From assembly GCF_007197575.1 (NCBI RefSeq), contig NZ_CP041616.1, positions 186,001 to 250,000 of the forward strand: DNA of 64,000 nt, read 5' to 3'. Positions within the stretch are counted from its first letter, which is position 1, and each line of letters begins with the position of its first letter. Positions 24,331-32,418 of the stretch are shown one piece after another. The stretch comes from Ornithinimicrobium ciconiae (lineage in GTDB: Bacteria; Actinomycetota; Actinomycetes; Actinomycetales; Dermatophilaceae). The position numbers and the translations under genes are program-made. Under the pieces are notes generated by a model, which was not told where the DNA came from, made no database searches, and saw only the letters and a program-made list of their open reading frames with translations.

Positions 24331-25964
24331 CGGGCTGCCGCTGCCTTGGCGAACTCCTCGGTCAGCGTCTGCTGTTGCTGCCGGGTGAGGGTCTTCTCGA
24401 AGCGGGTGTAGGCCTGCCATCCGGGGCGGGTCCTGCCTTGGCGTCCCCACGCTGGGGAGGTGTCGGGGTGGGCGTGCGCGAGGTGGGTCCAGGCCCAGGT
24501 GATGAGGTTCGCTTGCTTGGTGCCGGTAGCGTCCGCTCCTGGCCAGTCGCTGGGCCAGTCCCTATTCGCCCAGCACTGTCGGACGTGGTCCTCGAGTGTG
24601 CGGTAGTCGACGTCGGTGTCCAGGGTGGCGCCCAGCTGCAGGAGGTGGTCGATGAAGGTGGGGTTGTCGACCGTCAGGCGGGCCGAGCAGGTCCGGGCGG
24701 TGCGGGTGCCCATCTCACCGGTCAGGTGCAGTGTCTGCGCGGCGTGGGCCCAGGTGGTGACGCCTGGGGTGGTGCGGGCCAGGCAGAGGGTGATGTAGGT
24801 GCGGCCCAGCAGCGGGGTGACGGTCAGGTCGGCGGCGAGGTGTTCTTGGTAGGTCGCCAGGGGCAGGACTTGGGGGATGTAGCGCGGGTTGGTCATGGGC
24901 CCTCCGGTCTGGGCGGTGAGGCTGTGGGAGATGCGTCGGTAGGGGGCCAGGGCTGCGGTGAGCAGGCCGGTGAGGGTCGGTGTCATGACCGTGCGGTCGG
25001 CCAACCACCCGAGCCGGCTATCTGTACCGGTGGGGATGGCGGCCAGCCAGGGCGAGAGCTGGTCAGCACCGGACTCACGGTCGGGGCGGTTGAGGATCTG
25101 GTCTGCGGTGGTCAGGGCCTGGGCGCGTAGGCCGGGGTCGGTGGGTGGGCGGATGCCCCAGCGGGGTCCTCGCCGGCTTGTGCGGGCGGCCGTTTCGGTC
25201 TGCAGGCTGGGCGTCCAGTCAGCGAGGTGGCCGGTGGTGTCCTGGGTGGCCAGGTGCAGCAGCAGGACGGTCAGGTGACGCAGGTCGGCCAGGTAGGCGG
25301 CTGGTTCAGACTGCTGCCCGAGGACGGTGACGGGTCGTCCGGTCAGGGCGGTGTCGGTGCGGGCCTGCCGGTGCAGCTGGGCGGGGCTGGCTACCGCGGT
25401 CGGGATGGTGGTGAGGTCGCGGGTGCACTGCTGGCGTGGTCCAGCACCGAGGGGGTTGCCGCAGGTGGTGTCCGCACCGACCGGTCGGAGCTGGGTGGAG
25501 CGGCCGTCGCGGAACGGTCGCCGGCACCCCGGGCAGGTCACCGCGAGGTGTCGGCGGTGGGTGGTGCAGGTGGTCATGACCGGTAGCCGCCAGGTGGTGG
25601 ACCAGGCCCCGTGGTCGGCCAGGCAGGCCGGGCAGGCCTGGGTGCCGTGCAGCTGGACCCACCCTTTGGCGGCCAGGTCGCGGTGGCCGTACCGGGTGCC
25701 GGGGTCCAGATCGCCGACGCCGGGAAGGGATGTCAGGACGGTCCGTGCCAGGTCGACCGGGTTCAGGTGGGCCAGGTGGGCAACGGTCGCGAGGAGGGCC
25801 GGGTCGGGCGCCAGGGCGAGGTAGCGGGTGGGTGCGCCGCTGACGGTGGACACCAGCGCCATCAGCTGGGCGGTGGTGAGCTGGTTGGCAGACGCCAGGT
25901 GTTCCAGGTAGGAGTCGAGGGCCTGCCCGGGGCGGGGTGTGATCCGGACCGGCAGGACGCTCAC
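24327..25964 (-). CDS. tniQ: TniQ/TnsD family protein (second TniQ)
   Basis: The 545-residue protein starts VSVLPVRITPRPGQALDSYL, the TniQ N-terminus. A zinc-binding region follows: 'ACPACLADHGAWSTTWRLPV', 'CTTHRRHLAVTCPGC', a CxxC...CxxH...CxxC arrangement near residues 110-160. TniQ/TnsD proteins choose the insertion site and recruit TnsC. The long C-terminal half (350 residues) is like TnsD, which binds a specific target. GTG 25964 overlaps the preceding stop as GTGA. It is the second of two TniQ genes here, so it may be the site-specific selector. Confidence 0.8.
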   Translation of the reverse strand: MSVLPVRITPRPGQALDSYLEHLASANQLTTAQLMALVSTVSGAPTRYLALAPDPALLATVAHLAHLNPVDLARTVLTSLPGVGDLDPGTRYGHRDLAAKGWVQLHGTQACPACLADHGAWSTTWRLPVMTTCTTHRRHLAVTCPGCRRPFRDGRSTQLRPVGADTTCGNPLGAGPRQQCTRDLTTIPTAVASPAQLHRQARTDTALTGRPVTVLGQQSEPAAYLADLRHLTVLLLHLATQDTTGHLADWTPSLQTETAARTSRRGPRWGIRPPTDPGLRAQALTTADQILNRPDRESGADQLSPWLAAIPTGTDSRLGWLADRTVMTPTLTGLLTAALAPYRRISHSLTAQTGGPMTNPRYIPQVLPLATYQEHLAADLTVTPLLGRTYITLCLARTTPGVTTWAHAAQTLHLTGEMGTRTARTCSARLTVDNPTFIDHLLQLGATLDTDVDYRTLEDHVRQCWANRDWPSDWPGADATGTKQANLITWAWTHLAHAHPDTSPAWGRQGRTRPGWQAYTRFEKTLTRQQQQTLTEEFAKAAAAR

Positions 25965-26170
25965 GCCAGTCCCGGCAGGTGGACGGGGGCACCGTCGTCG
26001 GTGATGTGGACGACGCAGATGCACCGGGTGGTCAGGTCGACCAGGTGGGGCCAGTCGTGGCACTCCTGGTCCAGCAGCTCCCTGCGGCACTCCGCAGCGG
26101 CGTGAGGGTCGGTGAAGGTGCCGATGAGGTCTCCGCAGTCCCAGACCTGCCACGTGTCAGTGGTGCTCAT
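25961..26170 (-). CDS. Small protein of unknown function inside the tni operon
   Basis: A 69-residue protein, MSTTDTWQVWDCGDLIGTFT, then 'DPHAAAECRRELLDQECHDW' and 'CICVVHITDDGAPVHL'. It is compact, with five cysteines and mixed strand-helix character, and I recognise no family. It overlaps both neighbours by 4 bases (ATGA and GTGA), so it is surely translated with the two TniQ genes. It may be an accessory factor in target selection; that is inference from position only. Confidence 0.7.
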   Translation of the reverse strand: MSTTDTWQVWDCGDLIGTFTDPHAAAECRRELLDQECHDWPHLVDLTTRCICVVHITDDGAPVHLPGLA

Positions 26171-27633
26171 CCGATGGTCTCCTTCCTGACGCGGCGGCCA
26201 GCACGCAGCGTGGGTCCGGTGAGGAGGAGAGCCTCCACGGTGGCCGGGGTGCCGTGGGTGGGGTGCAGGTGGGCGTCGGCCAGCAGCTCTTGGCCGGTCT
26301 CGTGCAGCAGCAGTCGGGTCTCGGGGTCCAGTGCCGTGTCGAACGCGTGGACGTCCCGGTCCGGGATCTGTGGCCAACGGCTGGAACGCATCGGCCCTTG
26401 GGTGAACCGGGTCCAGATCCACCCGAGCCCGAGAGGCACCGCGGGGTGCTCGATCGTGCCCGGAAGGGGGGCGCGCAACCGGTGGGTGGTGCTGCGCGGC
26501 AACCGGGTGACAGCACGCAACGTGTCGCGTCGGTGCTGGTAGTCGACCAACCCATCCGCGATCAGGACCTGGAGCGCGGCGTTCAGACGGTCCGCGTCGT
26601 ACGCACGCAAACCTCTCCCTGCGTCGATGGCGTCGATGAGTAGGCAGGTGGGGAGATCGGGCACACCGAGCGCCAGCAACGCGGTGATCGGGGTGTCGTC
26701 CTGACCGTGGGCGCGGGCGATCATCATGTAGAGCGCGGCCGCAGCCCGCGTCAGCGACAACCACTGTCCGGGTCGACGAGCCTGTCGCTGACCGTCGATG
26801 ACCTGCGGCAGCGTGGTGGGGACATGGCCAGGCGCCAGATCGTGCCGGACGACGTGCTGACGGAGCTGGGTGAGGAACCACTCGAGGCGGTCACGGTCGG
26901 CGGTGGTGAACTCACTCGTCCGGCTCCCCGTCGCGCTGCGCTTTCCTCGCGGGATGAGTGAACCGCCAGCGGTGAGCAGGAGCGCGGCCATCGTCGCAGG
27001 GTCCGGCGCGGGGTGGGGCCCCCAGTTGCGGGCATCAGCGATGTTCACCGGCGGAAGGCCGGCAGCGGCCGGCCCATCACATGGCTCGATGGAGGCGGCC
27101 AACGACTGACACCGGCGCCGCAACCGGTAGAGGGCTCCCCGAGACCTGGGCTTCACGACGCTGGTCCGGACCAGCTCGGCCAGACCAGCCGCCAGGTCCA
27201 GGAGCTGGGTGGGTGCGGGTCGGGCGGAGGGGATCTCGAAGTCCTGGACGAGCAAGACGCCGCAGCGGGTGCAGACCGGCATCAGGGCCAGGCGCCACAA
27301 AAGTGCCCGGTACCCCGTCTGGTCGGTGCAGACCGGGCATACCCAGGCGATGTCCTGGTGCAGCCGCCACCCGTGCCGCAGTCTCTTGCCCCTGCCTCGG
27401 ACCGCGACCGGCATCGTCGCCAACGTCATGCTCTCCACCTGGGCCGGGGGCAGGCCGGCTGCGGTGGCCAACCGGGTCACCACGCCTGCAGGGGCGACGG
27501 AGTCGACGAACCCGCGAGGCAGCAGCGACGAGAGGTGCAGACCGTTGGCGTCGGCCAGCCGTACGGCATACCCCGACAGGGCCTCTCCGTCGATGACGGC
27601 GGGGCGGACCGGCAGCGGCTGGTCAGGACGCAT
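26167..27633 (-). CDS. tniQ: TniQ family transposition target-selection protein (first TniQ)
   Basis: The 488-residue protein begins MRPDQPLPVRPAVIDGEALS with the TniQ N-terminal 'GYAVRLADANGLHLSSLLPR'. A zinc ribbon lies near residues 105-140: 'AWVCPVCTDQTGYRALLWRL', 'PVCTRCGVLL' (CPxC...CxxCG). The remaining 340 residues are helical and end 'GRRVRKETIG'. It probably bridges the target DNA or a targeting partner to TnsC. It starts 11 bases before the tnsC stop codon and ends in a 4-base overlap with the small gene. Confidence 0.85.
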   Translation of the reverse strand: MRPDQPLPVRPAVIDGEALSGYAVRLADANGLHLSSLLPRGFVDSVAPAGVVTRLATAAGLPPAQVESMTLATMPVAVRGRGKRLRHGWRLHQDIAWVCPVCTDQTGYRALLWRLALMPVCTRCGVLLVQDFEIPSARPAPTQLLDLAAGLAELVRTSVVKPRSRGALYRLRRRCQSLAASIEPCDGPAAAGLPPVNIADARNWGPHPAPDPATMAALLLTAGGSLIPRGKRSATGSRTSEFTTADRDRLEWFLTQLRQHVVRHDLAPGHVPTTLPQVIDGQRQARRPGQWLSLTRAAAALYMMIARAHGQDDTPITALLALGVPDLPTCLLIDAIDAGRGLRAYDADRLNAALQVLIADGLVDYQHRRDTLRAVTRLPRSTTHRLRAPLPGTIEHPAVPLGLGWIWTRFTQGPMRSSRWPQIPDRDVHAFDTALDPETRLLLHETGQELLADAHLHPTHGTPATVEALLLTGPTLRAGRRVRKETIG

Positions 27634-28699
27634 CAGTCTTGGTCTGGCGGTTGCGGCGGTTGGACGGGGCGGCTGCGGCGGCGACAAGATCCGCCTCGGC
27701 GGTCGCTGCCCGAGCCGACAGCGGCACGGCCTGCAGCGACTCCCTGGTCATCGCGTCCTCGGCGTTGTCGAACCGGGCAAGCAGGGCCTGGGCGAGCAGG
27801 CGCACTGTGTCACCGACGTATCCCTGGGTGCGCCGCCACACGTATCCCGCGAGTTCCTGGGAGAACACGCCCACCGGCACGGTGTCGAAGTAGGGCAGCA
27901 GCACCTCCTCCAGCCGGGCCAGGAAACGCTGCCAGTCCCGCCGGCCGCCCAAGGTCGTGATCTCGTAGGCGGCCAGGGTGATCTTGTCCAGACGCCCCGT
28001 GATCTGAGGGTCCTGGTAGAGCGGTCCACCCTCGAGATGGGCGCCGACAAGGATCATGGTGCCGCCGAGTTCGCCCAACTCGGTGTTGAGGAACTTGAGG
28101 TAGTCCAGGACGTCCCGACCCTCGGCGTGGGTGGTCTTGAGCATGTGGACGTCATCGACGATGAGCAACCGCACTCCGTGCGTGGCCAGGACCTTGACCA
28201 CCCGGGTGGTGGTGACCCGGACGAGACCTTCGGAGGGGTAGCCCAGGAACGCCAGGATGGAGGCGTTGATGTCCTTGATCCTCGAGGCTGCCCGCAGGGT
28301 GATGTACACCTGCGGTACCCAGTCGGCGGTCACCTCCGGCTCGGGTGTCCACGTCGGGAGAACGTAGCTCGTTCCTGGACTTACCCGGTCTCGGTAGGCA
28401 CGGTGCGCCCAGGACTTGACGAAGGTGGACTTGCCAACGGCGAAGGGGGCATCGATCCCGATCACGGACTTTGCTCCGGGCGGACGCCGGTCGTTGATCG
28501 CCAGCAGCCGGCTGAGACGTTGCTCGGCCCGTTGCGCCAGGACGGATGGGACGACCAGTGCCGGCAGCGTGTGCGACAGCTCGGCCCAGTAGTCGTCCTG
28601 CTCCGTGGTGGGCAAGGAGTCGAAGACGGCCGTCGGCGCCGGCTGGGGGAGCTCTGGCCCGGTGCCCAGTGCTTGGCGGTGCCACATGCGGGCGTCCAC
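27623..28699 (-). CDS. tnsC: TnsC/TniB family AAA+ ATPase
   Basis: The protein of about 358 residues has Walker A 'VIGIDAPFAVGKSTFVKSW', Walker B 'VRLLIVDDVHMLKTTHAEGRD' and a sensor region 'GGTMILVGAHLEGG', the layout of TniB/TnsC ATPases. These form a filament on DNA and license the transposase at the chosen target. GTG 28699 shares one base with the tnsB stop (TAGTG). The frame extends to 28726. The C-terminal tail is Ala-rich and basic (RRNRQTKTD), as seen in regions that contact TniQ or TnsB. Confidence 0.88.
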   Translation of the reverse strand: MDARMWHRQALGTGPELPQPAPTAVFDSLPTTEQDDYWAELSHTLPALVVPSVLAQRAEQRLSRLLAINDRRPPGAKSVIGIDAPFAVGKSTFVKSWAHRAYRDRVSPGTSYVLPTWTPEPEVTADWVPQVYITLRAASRIKDINASILAFLGYPSEGLVRVTTTRVVKVLATHGVRLLIVDDVHMLKTTHAEGRDVLDYLKFLNTELGELGGTMILVGAHLEGGPLYQDPQITGRLDKITLAAYEITTLGGRRDWQRFLARLEEVLLPYFDTVPVGVFSQELAGYVWRRTQGYVGDTVRLLAQALLARFDNAEDAMTRESLQAVPLSARAATAEADLVAAAAAPSNRRNRQTKTDAS

Positions 28700-30891
28700 T
28701 ACCCAAGCTCCTCGTAGTCCGGCCACGGCTCCTCGAAGTCGAGCACCGGACCATCCGCGGACCCGTCCAGCAAGGGCTCTTCAGGACGAGGGATGCATGG
28801 CAGGCCCTGTGCTGCGTTCTGTGCGAGGACCCTGTGCGCCTCGGCGACCTCGGCATGGTCGCGTTGTGACTGCTCCCAGCGCAGTTGCGCTGCTGCGAGC
28901 TTGTTGCGCCACTCGTCGGTGGTCGGGGCCGTGGTGAGTTCTCCGATCTCGTCGATGATCTGGCGCATGACGACGGTCTTGTTCAGGATCCTGTTCCCGC
29001 CCCGTTCCTTGATCCGGGCCAGAGCGCGGTCGCGGACAACGTCACCCAGGGGTGCGTGGATGAGGTGTCGTGCCTTCCACGGGATCTCGTGGATCCGGTC
29101 GGTCGCCGGGTGACGGAACCAGAGGCGCGTCAGGTCTCGTGGGTCGATGTGGAAGGGGATCGCTGCGTCCCGTTCGCGGAACGTGCCCACCCTGACCGAA
29201 CGGAAGTCTCCGAGGACAGGCGCGTCGTAGGTCAGATTCTTGTGCTCGACGCCGGCATGGCCGCGTGTCAGCCAGATGGTTGGCAAGAACTGGTAGAGCA
29301 GGTCGGGGTGCTGGGGGACGAGGATCCGGCCCGTGGCGTCCGCCAGCGCGTCGTGCATCTCCAATGGGGTCAGCCGGATGCCGGGCGCTCCGGGGAGAGC
29401 GAGGCCGTCGTGGGGCATCCGGTGGTAGTCGACGGCGACCCATCGCCGGAAGTGCCGCTCGAGTTCCTCGGCGGTGAGCAGGGGCTCGTCCGCCTCAATG
29501 CCGATGAATCGGCCACGCTGGTGGATGGAGCGGCCCTTGTACCCGGGCACCTGCTGGTAGGCCCGCTCCAGGTCCTCCATCTTCCGCTCCGAGTGCGGGT
29601 TGTCCGTCGGCTTCTTGCCGCGCGACAGGCGGAGCTCGATGCCGAACTGGTCGAGAAGTGCTCGGAAATGCTCGCCGACGAAGATGCTGCCGTGGTCGCT
29701 CCGCAGTGAGGTGGGGGCCACACCGGGCAGGTAGTGCACACCTTGGATCGCCAGGTCGCGCTTGACGGCGGGGCGTCTCCCGATGTGTACAGGGTTGCCG
29801 CTGAGGTCGAGGGACTCGGGTATGCCGCACCAGCGAAAGTCGTCGATGGTGGTGCCGTCGACGACCATGGCGAACTGCCGCATGGCGTCGTAGACCAGGA
29901 GCCCGACGTCGATGCCGCGCGCTCCACGAGGGAAGACACGTATGCCGTGGATGACCCGGGTGGCGATGGAATGGATGACCCCGACCTCGACGTTGATGGC
30001 GCGCTCTTGAAGGGGGTCGAGGACGAAGTTGTTGGCGATGGTCAGGTCGGTGGCGAGTTCGGAGGGGTGCTGGGCGGGGTAGCTCTGGTGACCGGCGACT
30101 CGGCGGAGGGACTTGGAGCGTTGGGCGCGCACCGAGGATCCGGTCGCGCGCCAGTGGTAGCTGAGGAACTCCTGGGTGATCCGGTCCGGAAGGTGCGGGT
30201 CGGTGATGCCTTCGTTCTTGAGGGCCACTCGCACCTGACGCTCGATCTCCTGCAGGTTGGGTCGACTCTTGGACCCGTCGTACTCAGCGAACTTGTCGAG
30301 GGCAACCCGTCGGAAGTCGGCGTCGATGACGTCGAAAGCCTGCCTACCTTTGACGGCGCGGCCGTCGACGAGCCCCCGCAGACCGCTGCTCACCCAGAGG
30401 TTGTCCCAACGTTGCAGCGTGCGAGCAGCGACCCGGTGGTCTGCCAGCTCCCCGTCGTAGACCCGCCGCATCACCGCCCGGTCGACAGAGCGTTCGAAGG
30501 TGACGACCTTGCTCATCGCGCGGTAGCGCGCCGACAAGCTCAGACCAAAGTCATCACCAAACGGGTGAAAGGGCTCACCGCGTTGGGCGAGCTCGCGCAG
30601 TCCATACCGGAACCCGGTCCGTGCCTCCAGGACGCACTCCTGCTTGAAGAGAGCCTCCAGGCGCACCGATTCCTCGAGTTGGGTCCACCACGGGAAGAGG
30701 GAAGAGTGGAGGGCCTGGGCTCCGCCCTCACCTACCGCCCGCGCCTGGAGCTGTGTGAAGGTCACGGACCGGTCTTCGCCGGTAGAGAAGCGCAGACGAA
30801 CCCCGTGACGTTCCAGGTCCGTGACCACCGCGTAGCCATCCGCGGTCAGGATTCGGGCCCCGACGTTGATTGGGACAGACGCGGCCGTCAC
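28699..30891 (-). CDS. tnsB: TnsB/TniA family DDE transposase
   Basis: The 730-residue protein carries the retroviral-integrase-like core. The first acidic residue is Asp282 in 'ELATDLTIANNFVLD', the second is Asp399 in 'LRSDHGSIFVGEHF' and the glutamate is Glu435 in 'DNPHSERKMEDLERAY', giving the D-x35-E spacing of Mu/Tn7-type transposases. The N-terminal 270 residues contain helical DNA-binding domains that recognise the transposon ends, and a Mu-C-like beta barrel follows the core. The ATG overlaps the tnsA stop by 4 bases. It cuts and joins the 3' ends. Confidence 0.9.
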   Translation of the reverse strand: MTAASVPINVGARILTADGYAVVTDLERHGVRLRFSTGEDRSVTFTQLQARAVGEGGAQALHSSLFPWWTQLEESVRLEALFKQECVLEARTGFRYGLRELAQRGEPFHPFGDDFGLSLSARYRAMSKVVTFERSVDRAVMRRVYDGELADHRVAARTLQRWDNLWVSSGLRGLVDGRAVKGRQAFDVIDADFRRVALDKFAEYDGSKSRPNLQEIERQVRVALKNEGITDPHLPDRITQEFLSYHWRATGSSVRAQRSKSLRRVAGHQSYPAQHPSELATDLTIANNFVLDPLQERAINVEVGVIHSIATRVIHGIRVFPRGARGIDVGLLVYDAMRQFAMVVDGTTIDDFRWCGIPESLDLSGNPVHIGRRPAVKRDLAIQGVHYLPGVAPTSLRSDHGSIFVGEHFRALLDQFGIELRLSRGKKPTDNPHSERKMEDLERAYQQVPGYKGRSIHQRGRFIGIEADEPLLTAEELERHFRRWVAVDYHRMPHDGLALPGAPGIRLTPLEMHDALADATGRILVPQHPDLLYQFLPTIWLTRGHAGVEHKNLTYDAPVLGDFRSVRVGTFRERDAAIPFHIDPRDLTRLWFRHPATDRIHEIPWKARHLIHAPLGDVVRDRALARIKERGGNRILNKTVVMRQIIDEIGELTTAPTTDEWRNKLAAAQLRWEQSQRDHAEVAEAHRVLAQNAAQGLPCIPRPEEPLLDGSADGPVLDFEEPWPDYEELG

Positions 30892-31637
30892 AGTGCGTCC
30901 CGGTGCTCACGGATAGGTGTCGACCGACCTATCGGAGAGTCCAGGTCCATGACCACGGCACCAGTCCAGGCGTAATGCCACATCGCGCTCACCAGATGCC
31001 CTGCCCCGTGGTCCGCGTCGAGGACCGCCCCGACGGTCGCCCTGGGCTCCCGGCAGATCTCGAGGAGCTCGTCCTTGGCGTTCGGGTACCACGGCATCTG
31101 CCGCCGGTATGCCGTCAACCAGCGAAGGTTGTCCCGTCGCACTGGCGACCCGCCCCCGTAGACCCGGTACTGCCACCCAACCTCTGCGCAGGCTGACGCA
31201 GTGAGACCCCGGATTTCCGCAAACTTCTCGTCCTGCTTTTCGAGGGGCCGAACGTCCCAGATGGTCACGGCACCCTCCCGACGGAGTACCAAGAGGTCGG
31301 GTGTGTGCGTTCTGGGGCGGCCGCCTGAGGTCCTCAGCCCAAGCCGGACAGGTTGCGACACAATCCACTCCACGTCCGGGTCCCGGTCGAGTTCGCGCAC
31401 CAAGTCGTGCTCAAGCCCGGACTCCAGGTGGATAGGGCCGTCAAGCGTGACGGAGTGCGCCTGGACCGGGATATGGCGACTCTTCTCCGTAGACCGAGGT
31501 GTGCGGATCGAGCGCAACCCTTGCAGGTCGGGCGGGCCCATCGTCCAGTCCCACATCTGAGGGCCGACCTCGAGCCGAAATGTCCAGGAGACCGCACGGG
31601 CTGGCCGCGGGCATGCGGCATCTCTAGACTGACCCAT
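30888..31637 (-). CDS. tnsA: TnsA-like endonuclease subunit
   Basis: The 249-residue protein has the restriction-endonuclease-like TnsA core: Glu76 in 'LESGLEHDLVRELDRDPDVE', 'SQPVRLGL', Asp114 in 'HTPDLLVLRREGAVTIWDVRP', and Arg130 at the place where classical TnsA has the catalytic lysine (V-R-P rather than V-K-P). TnsA cuts the 5' ends, allowing cut-and-paste movement. The Lys-to-Arg change may be a lineage feature or may weaken cleavage. It is the first gene of the operon, and the element end should lie just to its right. Confidence 0.82.
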   Translation of the reverse strand: MGQSRDAACPRPARAVSWTFRLEVGPQMWDWTMGPPDLQGLRSIRTPRSTEKSRHIPVQAHSVTLDGPIHLESGLEHDLVRELDRDPDVEWIVSQPVRLGLRTSGGRPRTHTPDLLVLRREGAVTIWDVRPLEKQDEKFAEIRGLTASACAEVGWQYRVYGGGSPVRRDNLRWLTAYRRQMPWYPNAKDELLEICREPRATVGAVLDADHGAGHLVSAMWHYAWTGAVVMDLDSPIGRSTPIREHRDAL

Positions 31638-31968
31638 GACGGATCCTCGCTTTCGCAGCGTTCACTCGGGTCCTGTCGCTGAGGGCGTACCGGTGCCAGC
31701 CGGTGCGCCCTCACTCCGTCTGGAGCGGGGCGAGGACCTAAAGGGAAACTACCGCAGCGACGCCGCCCCTGCAACTATTTCTGCCTAGATGAGCGGCCGT
31801 CGTTGGACCTGGGATCGAACAGTCCCGGGTTGCCGGCCTACTGGGTGACTGCGGGGCGTACTTGCTGCGATCCGTCCACTACAAGTATCGCAGCAGGTCA
31901 GATCGACTAGTCATAAATGGCGCGGGCAGCGCAGCCTAGAGTCAGGATTAACGACTAGAGGAGCTAGC
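31638..31968. other. Gene-free interval between tnsA and the Cys-cluster gene
   Basis: About 330 bases holding the inverted repeat at 31860-31898, the CGACTAG direct repeats, and an AT-richer segment 31905-31960. It must contain the divergent promoters, and probably the right end of the Tn7-like element. No coding region seen. Confidence 0.5.
31860..31898. repeat. Imperfect 12-bp inverted repeat upstream of tnsA
   Basis: ACTTGCTGCGAT at 31860-31871 pairs with ATCGCAGCAGGT at 31887-31898 (11 of 12). It sits in the 330-base gene-free interval before tnsA, where the transposon end and the divergent promoters should be. The same interval has CGACTAG twice (31904-31910 and 31952-31958). Could be a transposase or regulator site. 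Confidence 0.4.
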
Positions 31969-32406
31969 ATGGGACGCCTACCAACCACGATGCCTGACCA
32001 GCATCCCGAGCGCCGAGGTGGCGTCTTGAAGCGAACCTTGCAGACCTACCTGGAGTCGATCGTGGACCCGTCGCCGACCGACGTCGTACGCGGCTTGACC
32101 GAGACGGTGCAGCCCGGAACCGAGTACCGTTGCCTGAATCCCGTGTGCGACCAGATGTGCGCCTGGCCCTCCGGCTACGCAGCCGGCAGACCGACCAGGT
32201 TCTGCTCGCGCAGGTGCCGTCAGATGTTCGACGGGGTGCGAGCACGTCTGTCCTGGGAGCTCGAGACGCTTGAGGACTGGCTGGGGCACGATGATCTGCT
32301 GGCCAAGGATCGGGTAGCCCTCCAGCGGGCGGCTGGCCAGCGCCGGTGGGCTCTGGAGCGGTACCCCAGGTCACCAGAAGCGGCAGGCGACCGGACCACT
32401 TCGTGA
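31969..32406 (+). CDS. Small zinc-binding (Cys-cluster) protein, unknown function
   Basis: The 145-residue protein has a Cys cluster at about residues 55-87: 'YRCLNPVCDQMCAWPSGY' and 'TRFCSRRCRQMFDGVRARL'. The latter C-x3-C with RQ resembles short zinc fingers seen in small actinobacterial proteins. It is probably a treble-clef or ribbon zinc site for DNA or protein binding. GAGGAG ends 5 bases before ATG 31969. It is convergent with hsdR (12-base gap) and divergent from tnsA. I do not recognise a named family. Confidence 0.6.
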   Translation: MGRLPTTMPDQHPERRGGVLKRTLQTYLESIVDPSPTDVVRGLTETVQPGTEYRCLNPVCDQMCAWPSGYAAGRPTRFCSRRCRQMFDGVRARLSWELETLEDWLGHDDLLAKDRVALQRAAGQRRWALERYPRSPEAAGDRTTS

Positions 32407-32418
32407 CTTGGAGCGGCG

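Larger units (their letters stand above)
24001..31900 (-). mobile_element. Tn7-like transposition module (limits approximate)
   Basis: Seven leftward genes, tnsA-tnsB-tnsC-tniQ-small ORF-tniQ-WhiB-like, overlap end to end and form a complete Tn7-like machinery. The right end probably lies between 31638 and 31968, but I could not define terminal repeats or a target duplication. The left end is not visible. Cargo may extend leftward across the GmrSD and TIR-caspase-SLOG genes. No CRISPR array or Cas gene is present, so guidance must come from the TniQ proteins. Confidence 0.75.

Noticed and set aside
31796..31840. A tRNA-like T-arm (GTTCGATCC with flanking GGGA/TCCC on the minus strand) near the Tn7-like end
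   Set aside because: The 5-bp stem does not pair properly and no anticodon or acceptor stem could be found, so I do not call a tRNA or attachment site.
24001..31900. A CRISPR-associated transposon
   Set aside because: No Cas gene, no direct-repeat array and no guide-like repeats were seen in or next to the module.
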